Of a DNA stretch of 64,000 bases, positions 11,237 through 21,924 are shown piece after piece. Under the pieces are notes generated by a model. That model saw nothing but the letters and a program-made list of their open reading frames with translations, was not told the origin of the DNA and searched no databases. Position numbers and translations under genes: made by a program. The stretch is from Eretmocerus hayati. Its lineage: Eukaryota; Arthropoda; Insecta; Hymenoptera; Aphelinidae. The number at the start of each line of letters is the position of its first letter. Position 1 is the first letter of the stretch. Location of the stretch: positions 61,142,454 through 61,206,453 of the forward strand of contig CM056742.1 of NCBI GenBank assembly GCA_029851415.1, read 5' to 3'.

Positions 11237-12795
11237 GACTGCCGATTCAAACAGGAGAGGTCCGAATTGTTCCAGGAGGAATATGATGGACTGAAGAGGG
11301 GAGAAAGGAGGAAGGAGAGAGAAGAACGAAGGAAGAGAGGGGAAAAGCTAGAATGAAGTTAGAAGATGCCGACAAGTGGCCGAAGAGAGAAGATAGAGAA
11401 GAAAAACGCTCACAATCGAGACATGCCGCTGATTAAAATGATCAAAAGCCCAGCCAAAATTTGTCCGTCAGCATTTTGTGTATCGGGTTGCCTATGTGAA
11501 AGGGTTGAAGTGTGATGGGTGGGGCGTACCAAAGTGCAAAGCCATAGTGGTCACGAGATGAAGAAAGTTCGACTTTACCCATTTTCACATCAACGGGCAA
11601 GAGATACCACGCAAGACAGAGCTGAAATATCTGGGTGTATGGCTCGAGGACAAGTGGCCGTTCAAGAAACACATCCAAGAAGCCGCGCAGAAGGCAAGCA
11701 GGGTCGGTACGGCGCTCCAGCGGCTGATGCCGAACATCGAAAGACCGAAACAGAAGAGGCGTAAACTGCTCAACACCGTGAGCGCTTTCATCATGCTCCA
11801 CGGTGCACCCGTGTGGGAGAAGAGAGTAGAGGAGGCCGTCATCGAGAAGAGGATGGGGCCTGTTCACCGAAGAGCGGCTCTTAGGAGCATTCATGCCTAC
11901 CGCATCGTGTCAGGAGACGCAGATTGCGTGTTGGCAGGACCACCACCCATCCACTTACTCGTCGCGGAGTGAGTGAGAATCTGGGATCGGCAAAAAGTGA
12001 TCGGAGCCCAACGTGTACTCACCCCAACGATGAAGGAAATTATCCGCGACGACAAGAAGGAAACCGACCTTGAGCATTGTCAAACTGAGCGGGTCCCCAT
12101 TTGCAGATGGCAGATGGACGCATCGGCTGATCCGTGACGTAGCCAAGTGGGCGGCACGCACCCACGGAGAGATAGATTACTGGATCACGCAGGCACTGAG
12201 CGACCGCGGTTACTTTGGTGCCTACCTGATCCGGTTCAAGAAGAGGACATCCCCAGCATGTCAGTCATGCGGGAACAACTGGGACGACGCTGAACGCGCC
12301 TTGTTCACGTGCAACGACACCCGAAGAGAGCGCGCCGAGATGGATGAATGGCTGGGTACTCAACTAACACCTGAGAATCTCGTCCCGTATTTGCTCCGCA
12401 ATCTGGAGACATGCGATAGAGTCACTGGATACATTGAGTTGGTGATGACCCGTGAGGAAGAGAAAGAGAGGGAAGTGAGGCGCCTCGGTTCAGTCGAATT
12501 ACAGTGAGACTGCCGATTCAAACAGGAGAGGTCCGAATTGTTCCAGGAGGAATATGATGGACTGAAGAGGGGAGAAAGGAGGAAGGAGAGAGAAGAACGA
12601 AGGAAGAGAGGGGAAAAGCTAGAATGAAGTTAGAAGATGCCGACAAGTGGCCGAAGAGAGAAGATAGAGAAGAAAAACGCTCGCAATCGAGACATGCCGC
12701 TGATTAAAATGATCAAAAGCCCAGCCAAAATTTGTCCGTCAGCATTTTGTGTATCGGGTTGCCTATGTGAAAGGGTTGAAGTGTGATGGGTGGGG
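10254..12795 (+). repeat. Tandem duplication, 1271-bp unit, two copies
   Basis: Positions 10254-11524 and 11525-12795 are the same sequence at an offset of 1271 bases, with only a handful of substitutions visible (for example CACAATCG against CGCAATCG, CGGAGGACC against CGAAAGACC). The unit contains the C-terminal part of R1-1 ORF2, its purine-rich 3' region, and about 100 bp of sequence absent from other R1 copies, ending in TGTGATGGGTGGGG. It is therefore a segmental duplication of an already inserted element, not a second retrotransposition. The few differences suggest it is recent, or an assembly artefact. Confidence 0.9.
12070..12507 (+). pseudogene. Duplicated C-terminus of R1 ORF2
   Basis: In the second copy of the tandem unit, the frame from SPFADGRWTHRLIRDV through CQSCGNNWDDAERALFTC to the TGA at 12505 is open. 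It encodes the C-terminal zinc-knuckle-like end of R1 ORF2 (CxxC, then H replaced, then C). It has no RT attached and is not expected to be functional. Confidence 0.6.
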
Positions 12796-13200
12796 CCTGG
12801 GTGGGTGGGTGCCGGGTGAGTGTGTGGTCAGGTGGCAGGGTAGGTTTTCAGGTAGATGGGTAGGTTTGTTGCTGCTGTTTTTGCTGTCTTCGTTTTTGTT
12901 GTTGTTGTTGGAGATCGAGGAATTGCCGATCCTTCTCACATGCACTTCATTATGGGGAAAACGCATTAGACTGATGTCTGTTGAGTGTTGATTGTGGACT
13001 GTTGTCTCAAAGCTAATGCCTCGAGAATATTTGCCGTCAGTTTTGGACTGTTGACTTTAGAACGTTGAATTTAGCCCGTTGACTTTGGACCCTTGACTTC
13101 AAACTGTTGACTTTGGACTGTTGACTGCTCATTGGTGATTGGTGATTAGCAATCACTCAACTCATTAGTTGGTGTATTGAGACAAGCAGCTGATCCATTG
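12796..13200. repeat. Simple and short-period repeats
   Basis: A run of GGGTGGGTGG and TTGTTGTTG simple sequence (12790-12912) is followed at about 12985-13140 by a degenerate 13-14-base repeat related to GTTGACTTTGGACT, about eight units. No gene is visible. Confidence 0.65.
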
Positions 13201-13214
13201 TGCCAAATGTCTCG

Positions 13215-14870
13215 TATACCACTGTAATAAGGTATAGTTCAGGCTGATTCGTTCTATTTTGGTCTAGTTCGGTCTAGTTCGGCATAATCAGGGTAAGTTC
13301 GGTGAGGGTAAGTTCGGTGTAACTCAATTTAATGTCGTCTAGTTTGGTCTCAGAAGGTCTAATTCGATCCAGTTCGTTTTTAGTCGGTCTCACTCGGTTC
13401 AATTAGCCCATAATAACCTGGACCATTCAAAAAGAGGTAGATATTCTGTTTTTCACTTGATTGATCCCCTTGGAGGTTTTAGTTATGCGCAAAGTACGTA
13501 GAATATCATGGAATATTTAAGAACGTGACTTATTACACCGATGATCTAGAACATCAGAGTGAGATCTTTTACAGTTTCGGTTATTCATGAATGTTCTGGG
13601 GGTGTGCTCTTGGTCAAAATCGTCTCATTCACATCACTGAAAGAACCCGTTGGATCAAATCCGATCAAAAACTCAGAAAACGTATAATAGTCCTCGTGCA
13701 GTGACGAGTCATTTTCGAAAATTGGAAAATTTGGCCTAACGATTCATGAATTTTCAAAGCAGTCTTGGAACTCGAAAACTATCGATAAACCTCAAATATC
13801 ATGAGAAATAGTTAGATATGTCTTAAAACAAGATGAAAGCATCTCAAGGGTCAAGGCATATTGACATGGATGTATGAGATTCAGCATATTCTCAATGGGT
13901 CCTGTAGGACCCACGTGGCGCTCATGGGTTGAATCTGTTTCGGTTTATTCGGTCTGATCTGGTCTAACTCGTGATAATTCTGTCTAGTCTGGTCCAATTC
14001 GGTCTGACTGGGGATAACTTGGTCTAATACGGTCTAGTTCGGTCTAGTTCGGTCCGAGTCAGTCTAGTTCTCACTAGCTTGGTCTACTCCGATATAATTA
14101 GATCTAATTTGGTCCAATTCGATCTGACTCGACCTAGAGATGGGCATGAGAAGTACCATACTAATTTCGGTCTAGTTCAGTCTAGCTCAGTTTTAGGCCG
14201 TGTAATTCGGTTTAGATCGGTCTGGTTTCGTCTCTATATTGGTGTAAGTCAGACTAGCTCGGTCCAATTTGATGTAATTCCGTTTAGTTTGGTCTAATTC
14301 AGTATAGTTCGGTTCAGCTCGGTGATATTCGATCCGGTTTTAGTTCATTCGTTCCAACTCGGTCTGGTGATGTGCAGTTCTAGCTCAGGCATAAACAATC
14401 TAATTCGGTCTAGAGTGATCTAGTTCGGTCCAACTGGGGATAACTCAGTCTAGTATGATCCAGTCAGGTGGAATTCGGGAATAGGGATGGAGGAGTTGGT
14501 CTATTTCGGTTCAGTCCGGTCTCTACTGGTGTGATTTTGTCACCAACATGGCCGTATGAGGGTGATGGTAGGTGGGTGCATTGATAAATGAATGGCTGGA
14601 TGGATGAATGGATGGATGGTTGGAAATGGGGACAGGCATGTGAATGAGAATGAGAATGCGGATGGGGATGGGGAGAGAGATGGCGATGTGAAAAACCGTA
14701 CTCACGCGGCCTAGTTCGGTTCAATTCGGTCTAGTTCTGTGTAGTTACCTTTAATTCGGCTTGACTCGATCTAATTTAGTCTATATATGTCTATTTCTGT
14801 CTAGTTCGGTCGAGTTTGATCTAACTCGGTCTAGTTTGGTGTGATTAGGACTAGTTCATCTAGAAATCTC
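13215..14870. repeat. Degenerate 10-bp minisatellite, GGTCTAGTTC-like
   Basis: Units related to GGTCTAGTTC or GGTCTAATTC recur at about 10-base spacing at 13215-13420, 13935-14530 and 14705-14870. Two insertions interrupt them. The first, 13425-13930, is AT-rich unique DNA containing GGACCCACGTGGCGCTC. The second, 14560-14700, is GATG-rich simple sequence (GGATGGATGAATGGATGG-like). Many units are mutated, so the array is old. Short frames inside are artefacts of the period. Confidence 0.8.
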
Positions 14871-15385
14871 TTGGACATTCATACTCGTTCATAACCCGAG
14901 GTTGCGTGTTAATCCACGGGTCAGGCGCTGCAGTTGGCACCATCAAAGAACAAGTTGGAGTCGCTGGTGTTTTGCTGCAACAGTGCACTGGAATAATGCG
15001 AAGTGGATGCGGACTCCAATTTCTGACTTTACCGACTAAAGCGCCCAACCCGCGGATCATCCCTTAAACCTCAGGTTACCAACGACTATGACACCAGTAC
15101 TGATAGCTCGAGACTTTGATACATCCCACTCAGCCGTTCCAGGAATTGGAAGGAGCCGAACTAAATTTCCTGAACAATATATCTATCAGCGGGTAAAATT
15201 CAAGATGATATTATTTTTTCGACCTTCATGAGATACCTCTTCCTGTCACCTTGAATTGATCATCAATCATCACTTTGCAACCATCATCATTCAATTACAG
15301 AAGCACTTCAAGAGCCTCTGACTTATCGAGGACATTCACAAGCCGAACGAGCAGTAGCAAGTGCGGCAATAACGCTAGTCCTGAA
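14871..15385. other. Unassigned sequence
   Basis: A 66-codon minus frame (14860-15060, MIRGLGALVGKVRNW...) has no recognised motif. The rest shows no gene or repeat that I can name. It ends where an R1-type 3' region begins at about 15386. Confidence 0.4.
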
Positions 15386-15655
15386 GTAATGCTCACGCGG
15401 TTCCGGGCTGAGATGGTAGATGCAGGTGGATCTCCTTCTTGATTGTCCGATGCTCTAGGTATCGGACATCAAGGGGAGAGGGATTTTACACGGCCGGGCC
15501 CATCTCTTGGTGGGCCCCACCCAAACCCGTGTTCCGACTGGTATGACCTGCGCGGACTATGCGTAGTCCACGTAAGCTGAACCGGTTCAGTGTCTGGCGA
15601 CGGATCCGAGGGATCTTGAGGCAGATTTTGCCCTCTAACCACCTTAAAAAGAGAA
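15386..15655 (+). mobile_element. R1 3' end fragment, type b
   Basis: It begins with CCTGAAGTAATGCTCACGCGG, a block shared by all R1 copies here, and continues with a 3' region different from the common type (GATGGTAGATGCAGGTGGATC...). It ends in CCACCTTAAAAAGAGAAA, then an ATGA microsatellite. The related minus copy is at 36123-36416. It is heavily 5' truncated, with no coding part. Confidence 0.65.
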
Positions 15656-15856
15656 AATGAATGAATGAATGAATGAATGAATGATAACCTTTATTCGCTC
15701 AAGGGCAGAAATACAAGAATACAGTAGCATATGGAACATATGTCACTCATACATAATAAATACATAAAATTCATAAAAATTTGTCATTTCCGTTGAGGCT
15801 ATCGGAATTATCACAGAAAGTGACTAGTCATCTCGAGGCATCGTAAGATGCCAAGA

Positions 15857-17013
15857 CACGGTTGGCCTGAACTGACTTCAACCCAAAGGTGCTCGCCCCT
15901 CAGAATTGATTTTTCTCACTTCGAGTACACGATGAATGGAAGTTTCTTCTGCAAGCAAAGAAATATTTCGTCGAGCCGTTTCTTAAAGAAGTGAGATTCA
16001 TGGTTCCTTACAGGAATTTCCATACTAATCTATCCACTCGCGATTGAAATGCAGTTGTCGGCCGACTTCCTTGGGATTCAATTTTAATTACATTAAAATA
16101 CGTTATAATCCATTGAAAGGATAGTTTTCACAAACGATTTTATAGTACAGGCGATTATCCATGGTCTGACGATGCCGAGAGACAAGCAATGATGTCGTAC
16201 GGTAGGCCAAAACTGACTTTAGCCCAAAGGTCCTTGCCCCTCAGATCTCTTCACTTGAGTTCAAGTACGTGATAAATGGTAGTTATTCCTCGCAAGAATG
16301 GGAATATCTGATGGAGCTACAACCGAGAGGAGTCAAATTGGAATATTTTGAATCTTGTTTTGACATTATTTTAAGAGTAATCACGGGGGAGCTTTGAAAT
16401 CGACCTTCGATACATATTTGCGTGAATAACTATTATCCAAAAAGTATAGATCAACAATAATGCTCGAAAGTTCATGAGAAAGAACACACTCCAGAGTGAA
16501 ACAATTTTATGATCAATAAATTACAATTTGAATGTGCATACTGCTGTACACACACAAAGCTCTAACAAGTTTCTCTATATATTGCAATACGCATACTTGC
16601 AATTTTTCCATGTTAAGTTGAAGTCAAAACGTGCCAATTCAATGGATTGCTCACTATTCAATCCGAGATCCATCCTCTTCATCTCACAAAACTGTTCAAT
16701 GTGAAATAATACCACGTGAACTTTCGGGGAAACTGGAATCTCCAACTCTAAATAACTTTTTGAGAAGGTTCCCACACACGATCTATTAGATGTTACTCTG
16801 GCGAAGGAATAAATTCTGCATTTTAATCGTGCATGGATAGATTACTATAGAAATTCCAATGGAAAACCATAAATTTCACTTTTTCAAGAAACGGCTCGAC
16901 GAAAGATTTTCATCCTTGCGGGCAAAACTTCCATTTGTCATGCAGTCGAAGTGAGAAGAATCAATCCTGAGGGGCAGGCATCTTTGGGTTGAAGTCAGTT
17001 CAGGCCAACCGTG
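15857..17013. mobile_element. Non-autonomous DNA transposon with long TIRs and AAGA duplication
   Basis: The element starts CACGGTTGGCCTGAACTGAC and ends with its inverted copy GTCAGTTCAGGCCAACCGTG. The inverted similarity continues for about 190 bp with moderate divergence. It interrupts the J2 3' UTR, and AAGA flanks both sides (15853-15856 and 17014-17017). A third, diverged copy of the terminal sequence lies inside at about 16190-16320. No transposase frame is present. Confidence 0.75.
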
Positions 17014-17232
17014 AAGAGTCATGAAAAAGGAGAGTCACGTTTTTATATACATATATAAGTCTTGACAAGAAAGATTGAGGGAAAGAAAACATTCTCACGT
17101 TTGGGAGGACATATGAAGAAGACATGGGCCCACATCAATATCACAGGAATCTCAGTTCGGTAGCGAGAAAGCCACGCATAACTCTCCTGAAGTAGGAGAC
17201 ATCAATTGAAACGGGCTCATGCCTATCACAGT

Positions 17233-17439
17233 TTACAGATCAGAATAGTGTTTTTCCTCCACATCATTCCTCTGGGAGGATCGTGTTAAAAGAAAGTCTT
17301 TTAAAGACTCTTTAGATAATGATATCTTCCCAAGCTGTCGAAAGCCCGGAGGGAGAAAGTTCCACAAATGGGTACATTGGACCTGGCAAGATCTTCTTCC
17401 ATATTCAAGTCTCATGTTGAGAACTTTGAGTGACCCCAC
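17233..17439 (-). pseudogene. J2 ORF2 C-terminal fragment
   Basis: About 65 codons match the end of the J1 ORF2 (23115-25283), including LEYGRRSCQVQCTHLWNFLP. The upstream part continues at 19750 beyond the inserted transposon. It is non-functional on its own. Confidence 0.7.
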
Positions 17440-19749
17440 TGAAAATGCTCACGTACGGCGGGACGTGCAGCGGGACGTCAGACGGGACATGCGGCGGGAC
17501 GTACCGTCGGACGTCCGGCGGGTGGTGACCGATATGGTCGATTTCCTTACCCCCCGCCGCACGTCCCGTCTGACGTCCCGCCGTACGTTCCGTAAATAGA
17601 AAGTGAGTGGCAAAATTGATTCTTTGGGATGCACCCTAGAAAGACTAAGATGAGATACCGGATAATACTGAAGTAACGTATCATGTACGGCGTAGTGGAT
17701 TGAAGGTATACTCGAGTGAATCGAACATTGAATAGTTACCACCCCTTTGTCAAACATAGTGATATGAATGAGTCATCATTCGTGAGGTGAGAGCAATTCT
17801 GTCCGAATGAGTGCGACAAACCAGACCTTGAAGATGAACAAATCATCAATCATAAATTGATGAATTATGTATCAAATCATATGTTCTCAAATTGAGGAAG
17901 AAACGTGAATTTTTTAATTTAATCATCAGTAACCTCATTATCCACATTCTGGGGTCTGAGAAGAAATTTTTGCATTCATTTCTGGTATTGTATCTCGCGG
18001 AAAATAGGAATCGCAATTTTAGATGATGTTATAGTTCCTCATTTCATTCAATCATATCTCACAGATCATGTGCATGCAAATGCATCGTTATGAAAATGAA
18101 TCACAAGAAAATAAATGGATCAATCAACAGATTCAGATGACACAATATATAAAAATCGCGTATCACAATAGATCGCATGTGTAAAAAAATCAATGAGAGC
18201 TCTCTGGTAATAGGTTCTCCATGAGTATGAGTCAAGAATTCTCAAGGAGATGAGAATCTTATCGCACGGCACAATCGTGTCACTACGGTTTCCAACTACG
18301 ATTGGGGAAATATATCTCAAGAATACGGGATTCACTATGTTGATTATTCCGGAAAGACCCGCTGTCACCCCACTAAAAATGGGCGGCCACCCAGGCGGTC
18401 ACCAGGGCGGGCGCCCGGAAGGTAGCATGAAACCAATGATAGAGTCGGCCGCCCGGCCCCAAAATTTTGTTTTCCCGAACAAAATGTTGGGGCATTTTTT
18501 TTCCCCCGAAAAAAATGTTTCCCCGAAATCCCGAAAGATTCATGGTATATGCAGTACATGATGATTACAACTGAATTCGTTTGTTCACATTGGATCTATC
18601 CCTTGATCTGAAGGGTACTATTACATGGTGTTGTTATCATACACTTATAGAGTTTGTTGCATTATAAGTATATTATATATGTACAATCATCAGTGATCAA
18701 TGATCGATGAGCCATATTCGCGATAACCTTTTGAGCTGACCGGCTTGAGAATACAGGAAAGTTGCTCGTGAGAATGGAAGTAACAGTAGCTCAATCCAAT
18801 ATCATCTACTTTAACAAATTATTCCTCCAAAATATTAAAAGGGAGCATCATAACTCTCCCACCAAAATTCGAATAGACTATTTGCCAACAAATTCCATCG
18901 GAAAGTATCAATTGCAGGGAGACAAACTCTCAATTCTGAGAATCACAAGATACACCCTTTATTGAAGAGGTGTAGCACTGGAGGAATATTCCTACTATGA
19001 CTATCATCATCATGACATCAGTAAATCAGATTATTTGGCGTTGCCACTATAACATCTTCCTACCGCAAGTTCCTCAAGTTGGAAGTGGTGAAATTGACCT
19101 TCTGAGAAGAGATTTGAGGATAGCAGAGGAGTTATACTGGATGATACTAAATCAACGTATTGGATACTGCATGCGAAATCGATGATATACTCGAGAGAAT
19201 TGATCACCAAGATATGATTTCAATTGTTTAGACTAGAGTAAAGGGAACAATTTGAGAGGAACAAACGGAAACGTTGCTTCTAGAACTAACACCCCACGGC
19301 TTTCCATACGTTTTGTCGATTATAGTCAAGAGAAAACATGATCCATGGGATGAACGCTGTTCCACGCAGATAAGCGGTACAAATGATAAGTGACATCTCA
19401 AATCATCAGTTTATGGATCATATATCGAAACAATTGTACTTAAATTGGAGAAGAAATACGAATTCTGTTCTTAGTCGAGTATTTACGAAATCATTGCACC
19501 CATCAGCTCATTTATGTCATTCGATGAAACTAGAAAACAATTTTCTAATGATACGCCGTACCCGATACGTTACTCCAGCATTACCCGCTATCTCTTCTCG
19601 GCCCTTCTTAGATGCACTCCGAAGAAGTCAATTTTGCCACTCACTCTCTAGTTACGGAACGTACGGCGGGACCTGCAGCGGGACGTCCCGCCGCACGTCC
19701 CGTCTGACGTTCTGCTGCACGTCCCGCCGTACGTGAGCATTTTCAGTGG
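17436..19749. mobile_element. Non-autonomous transposon with 12-bp iterons in long TIRs
   Basis: The ends are CCACTGAAAATGCTCACGTA and its inverted copy, and the inverted similarity extends about 280 bp. Just inside the left end are about six 12-bp units with a GGGACGT core (17455-17530), followed by the same motif in reverse (CCGCACGTCCCGTCTGACGT). The right end has a rearranged version. It disrupts J2 ORF2, which resumes at 19758. The interior (18360-18480) contains a CCCACTAAAAATGGGCGGCC block resembling a degenerate end, then G/C runs. No transposase frame is seen. The flanks (GTGACC against GAACCG) do not give a clean target duplication. Confidence 0.72.
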
Positions 19750-20100
19750 AGAACCGCTCTTCTAGATCACCCCGTGCGGGCCGTTCGGATTGATACCTGG
19801 TAAACATCGCAGCTAGGTAGACAGGTTCTCCTAAGTGCATGATTTTATGCATCAAGAGAGCTGCGAAGTACATTCTCCGCGAATCAATACGTAACCAACC
19901 CAAGCGCTCCCTAAACGGGGTGATGTGCTCGTCTCTCCCAAGATCAAAAATAGATCTCACACATGAATTGCTTAGTCTCTGTACCCGTTGGCGCTAGTCA
20001 TCCGTGGCGTCGAGGTACACGACCGCACAATAGTTTAGAAGCGGTTGAACCAATGTCTCGACTAGGCGAATTCGGAGAGGTCTGTTGATACATGCCCTGA
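19652..20100 (-). pseudogene. J2 ORF2 middle fragment
   Basis: From 19758 upward the minus frame encodes DLGRDEHITPFRERLGWLR and the flanking RT-thumb region of J ORF2, continuing in other frames to about 20100. The first part of the listed frame (19652-19750) lies in the inserted transposon and is not original. Confidence 0.65.
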
Positions 20101-20105
20101 AAACC

Positions 20106-21030
20106 CGCAGAGAGAGAGAGCGAGAAAGGAACAGAGAGAGACGACAGCGAGAAGCAAATCACCCTTGAGCAGTGGCAAACTGAGTGGGATTCGCCATTTG
20201 CAGATGGCAGATGGACGCATCGGCTGATCCGCGACGTAGCCAAGTGGGCAGAATACACCCACGGAGAGATAGATTGATGGACGACGCAAGCACTGAGTCA
20301 CCACGGTTGCTTCGGTGCCTATCTGACCCGGTTCAAGAAGAGGACATTCCCAGCATGTCAGTCATGCGGGAACAACTGGGATGACGCTGGACACGCCCTG
20401 TTCACGTGCAACTCCACCCGAAGAGAGCGAGCCGAGTTGTATGAATGGCTTGGTGCTCAACTAACACCTGAGAATCTCTCCCCGTACTTGCTCCGCAACC
20501 AGGAGACATTGGATAGAGTCACCGGACACATCAAGCTGGTGATGACCCGTAAGGAGGAGAATGAGAGGGAAGTAAGGCGCCTCGAAGCAGGCGAATTACA
20601 GTGAGTCTGCGAATTCAAACAGAAGAGGTCCAAATGGTTCCAGGAGGAACATGATGCACTGGAGAGGGAAGAAAGAAGAGTGAAGAGAGAAGATCGAAGA
20701 TTGAAGTAAGAAGAGAGAAGAAAGAAGAATGAAGAGATAGAAGAAGATCGAAGAAGGAGAAACAACACCTGCGAGTCGTGAGAAGAGAGACGCTCGATCC
20801 TGAGCGCGAGACGCCGCCGGCCCTGAAGTAATGCTCACGCGGTGCCGGGGCCGAATTGGTAAGTTGGTCGATCTCTTCCTTGTCCAATGGCCGGCACCAA
20901 CGAGGAAGGAAGAGAGGGTTTACCCGGTTTGGATGGCCGTATCGATGCGAATTCCAGCCCACGACTGTTGGGGAGGTGCTGGCCAGCCGTCTTTGGTTGA
21001 CCGGTGCCTCTCCTTCGTACGTAAGATTGA
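20106..21030 (+). mobile_element. R1 copy R1-2, 5' truncated
   Basis: It starts in ORF2 at the CAAATCACCCTTGAGCAGTG segment behind a GA-rich stretch. It includes the C-terminal zinc-knuckle region (CQSCGNNWDDAGHALFTC), the stop after GELQ, the purine-rich UTR, and the common (type a) 3' end with ACCGAGGAAGG-like sequence. It ends at a GATT microsatellite shared with the J3 LINE. The ORF2 part has stops. Confidence 0.72.
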
Positions 21031-21605
21031 TTGATTGATTGATTGATTGATAACCTTCATTCACCCGAGGGCAAAATTAGAAAAATACAGTGGCATATAT
21101 CACATATGTTTCACCTACATGGAAAATATGTACAAAAGTATGAATATTTGTCTTTTTGGTCAAGGGATATTAGAATCATCACAGAAAATGACTAGTCATT
21201 TTGAGGCATCGAGAGATGCATAAAAGTCAAGGAAGAGAATGATGAAATACATCCTCATATACATATATCAGTGATTACAAGAACGATCGAGGAGAGGAAA
21301 ACATTCTCATGTAGAAAGGCATATAAAAAGCTTGGGCCAGCAGAAATATCACAAAAATTACAATACAGTGACGAAGTAGCCACGTATAACTCTTTCAAAA
21401 AAGGGAATGCTGATTGAAAAGTGCCCAAACATATCACAGTTTAGAGATTGAAATAATGCCTCCTCTCCACATCAATCCTCTGAGAAGAGTGAGTCAGGAG
21501 GAAATCTTTTAAGGCCTCCTTGGATACTGATATTTACCCCAGCTTCCGAAAGCCCGGAGGGAGAAAGTTCCACAAATGAGCACATTGAGCCTGGAATGAT
21601 CTTCT
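21031..21605 (-). mobile_element. J LINE fragment J3, 5' truncated
   Basis: The 3' UTR (ATAACCTTCATTCACCCGAGGGC) begins at the GATT repeat. The fragment runs to the ORF2 C-terminus (GAAAGCCCGGAGGGAGAAAG on plus) and stops abruptly at about 21605, where the J1 3' tail (GAATGAATGAATG) begins. The minus frame at 21255-21437 has no distinct meaning. Confidence 0.7.
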
Positions 21606-21924
21606 AGATAGGAGAGAGAATGAATGAATGAATGATAACCTTCATTCGCCCAAGGGCAAAAATACAAAAATACAGTAGCATATGAAACATATGTCACTTA
21701 TACATAATAAATACATTAAATTTGTAAAAATTTGTCGTTTTGGTTGAGGCTATTCGAATCATCACAGAAAGTGACTAGTCATCTCGAGGCATCGTAAGAT
21801 GCTGAGAGTCATGAAAAGAAAAAGAAGAAAAAGTCAAGTTTTCATATATATATACGTATATCAGTCTTAACAAAAAAGGTCAAGGAAAAGAAAACATTTT
21901 CCCGTTTGGGAAGACATATAAAAT

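Larger units (their letters stand above)
6211..11430 (+). mobile_element. R1-clade non-LTR retrotransposon, copy R1-1 (decayed)
   Basis: This is the most complete R1-type element on the plus strand, with an ORF1 (CCHC zinc knuckles) followed by an ORF2 (apurinic-type endonuclease, reverse transcriptase, C-terminal zinc-knuckle region). Both ORFs are broken repeatedly. The 5' end is not sharply defined; coding begins by about 6331. The last R1-like bases are near 11430, after which sequence not shared with other R1 copies follows. Confidence 0.75.
15656..20105 (-). mobile_element. J-type LINE copy J2, split by two insertions
   Basis: On the minus strand, J 3' UTR sequence (ATAACCTTTATTCGCTCAAG next to an ATGA repeat) is followed upstream by the ORF2 C-terminus (17233-17439, MRLEYGRRSCQVQC and LWNFLPPGFRQLGK). 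After a 2.3-kb insertion, more ORF2 appears (19652-19960, ERLGWLRIDSRRMYFAALL). It matches J1 at 21.6-28.1 kb. It is 5' truncated at about 20105, where an R1 fragment begins. Insertions are at 15857-17013 and 17436-19749. Confidence 0.75.

Noticed and set aside
12749..12991. 80-codon frame with a leucine-rich segment as a membrane peptide
   Set aside because: It is a translation of TTGTTGTTG and GGGTGGG simple sequence at the end of the tandem duplication.
12796..15060. CRISPR array from the repeated GGTCTAGTTC units
   Set aside because: Units are contiguous and degenerate, without unique spacers, and the window is eukaryotic.
17414..17757. Arg/Asp repeat peptides (RRDVRRDV-like)
   Set aside because: They are translations of the 12-bp GGGACGT iterons in the transposon end, not a protein gene.
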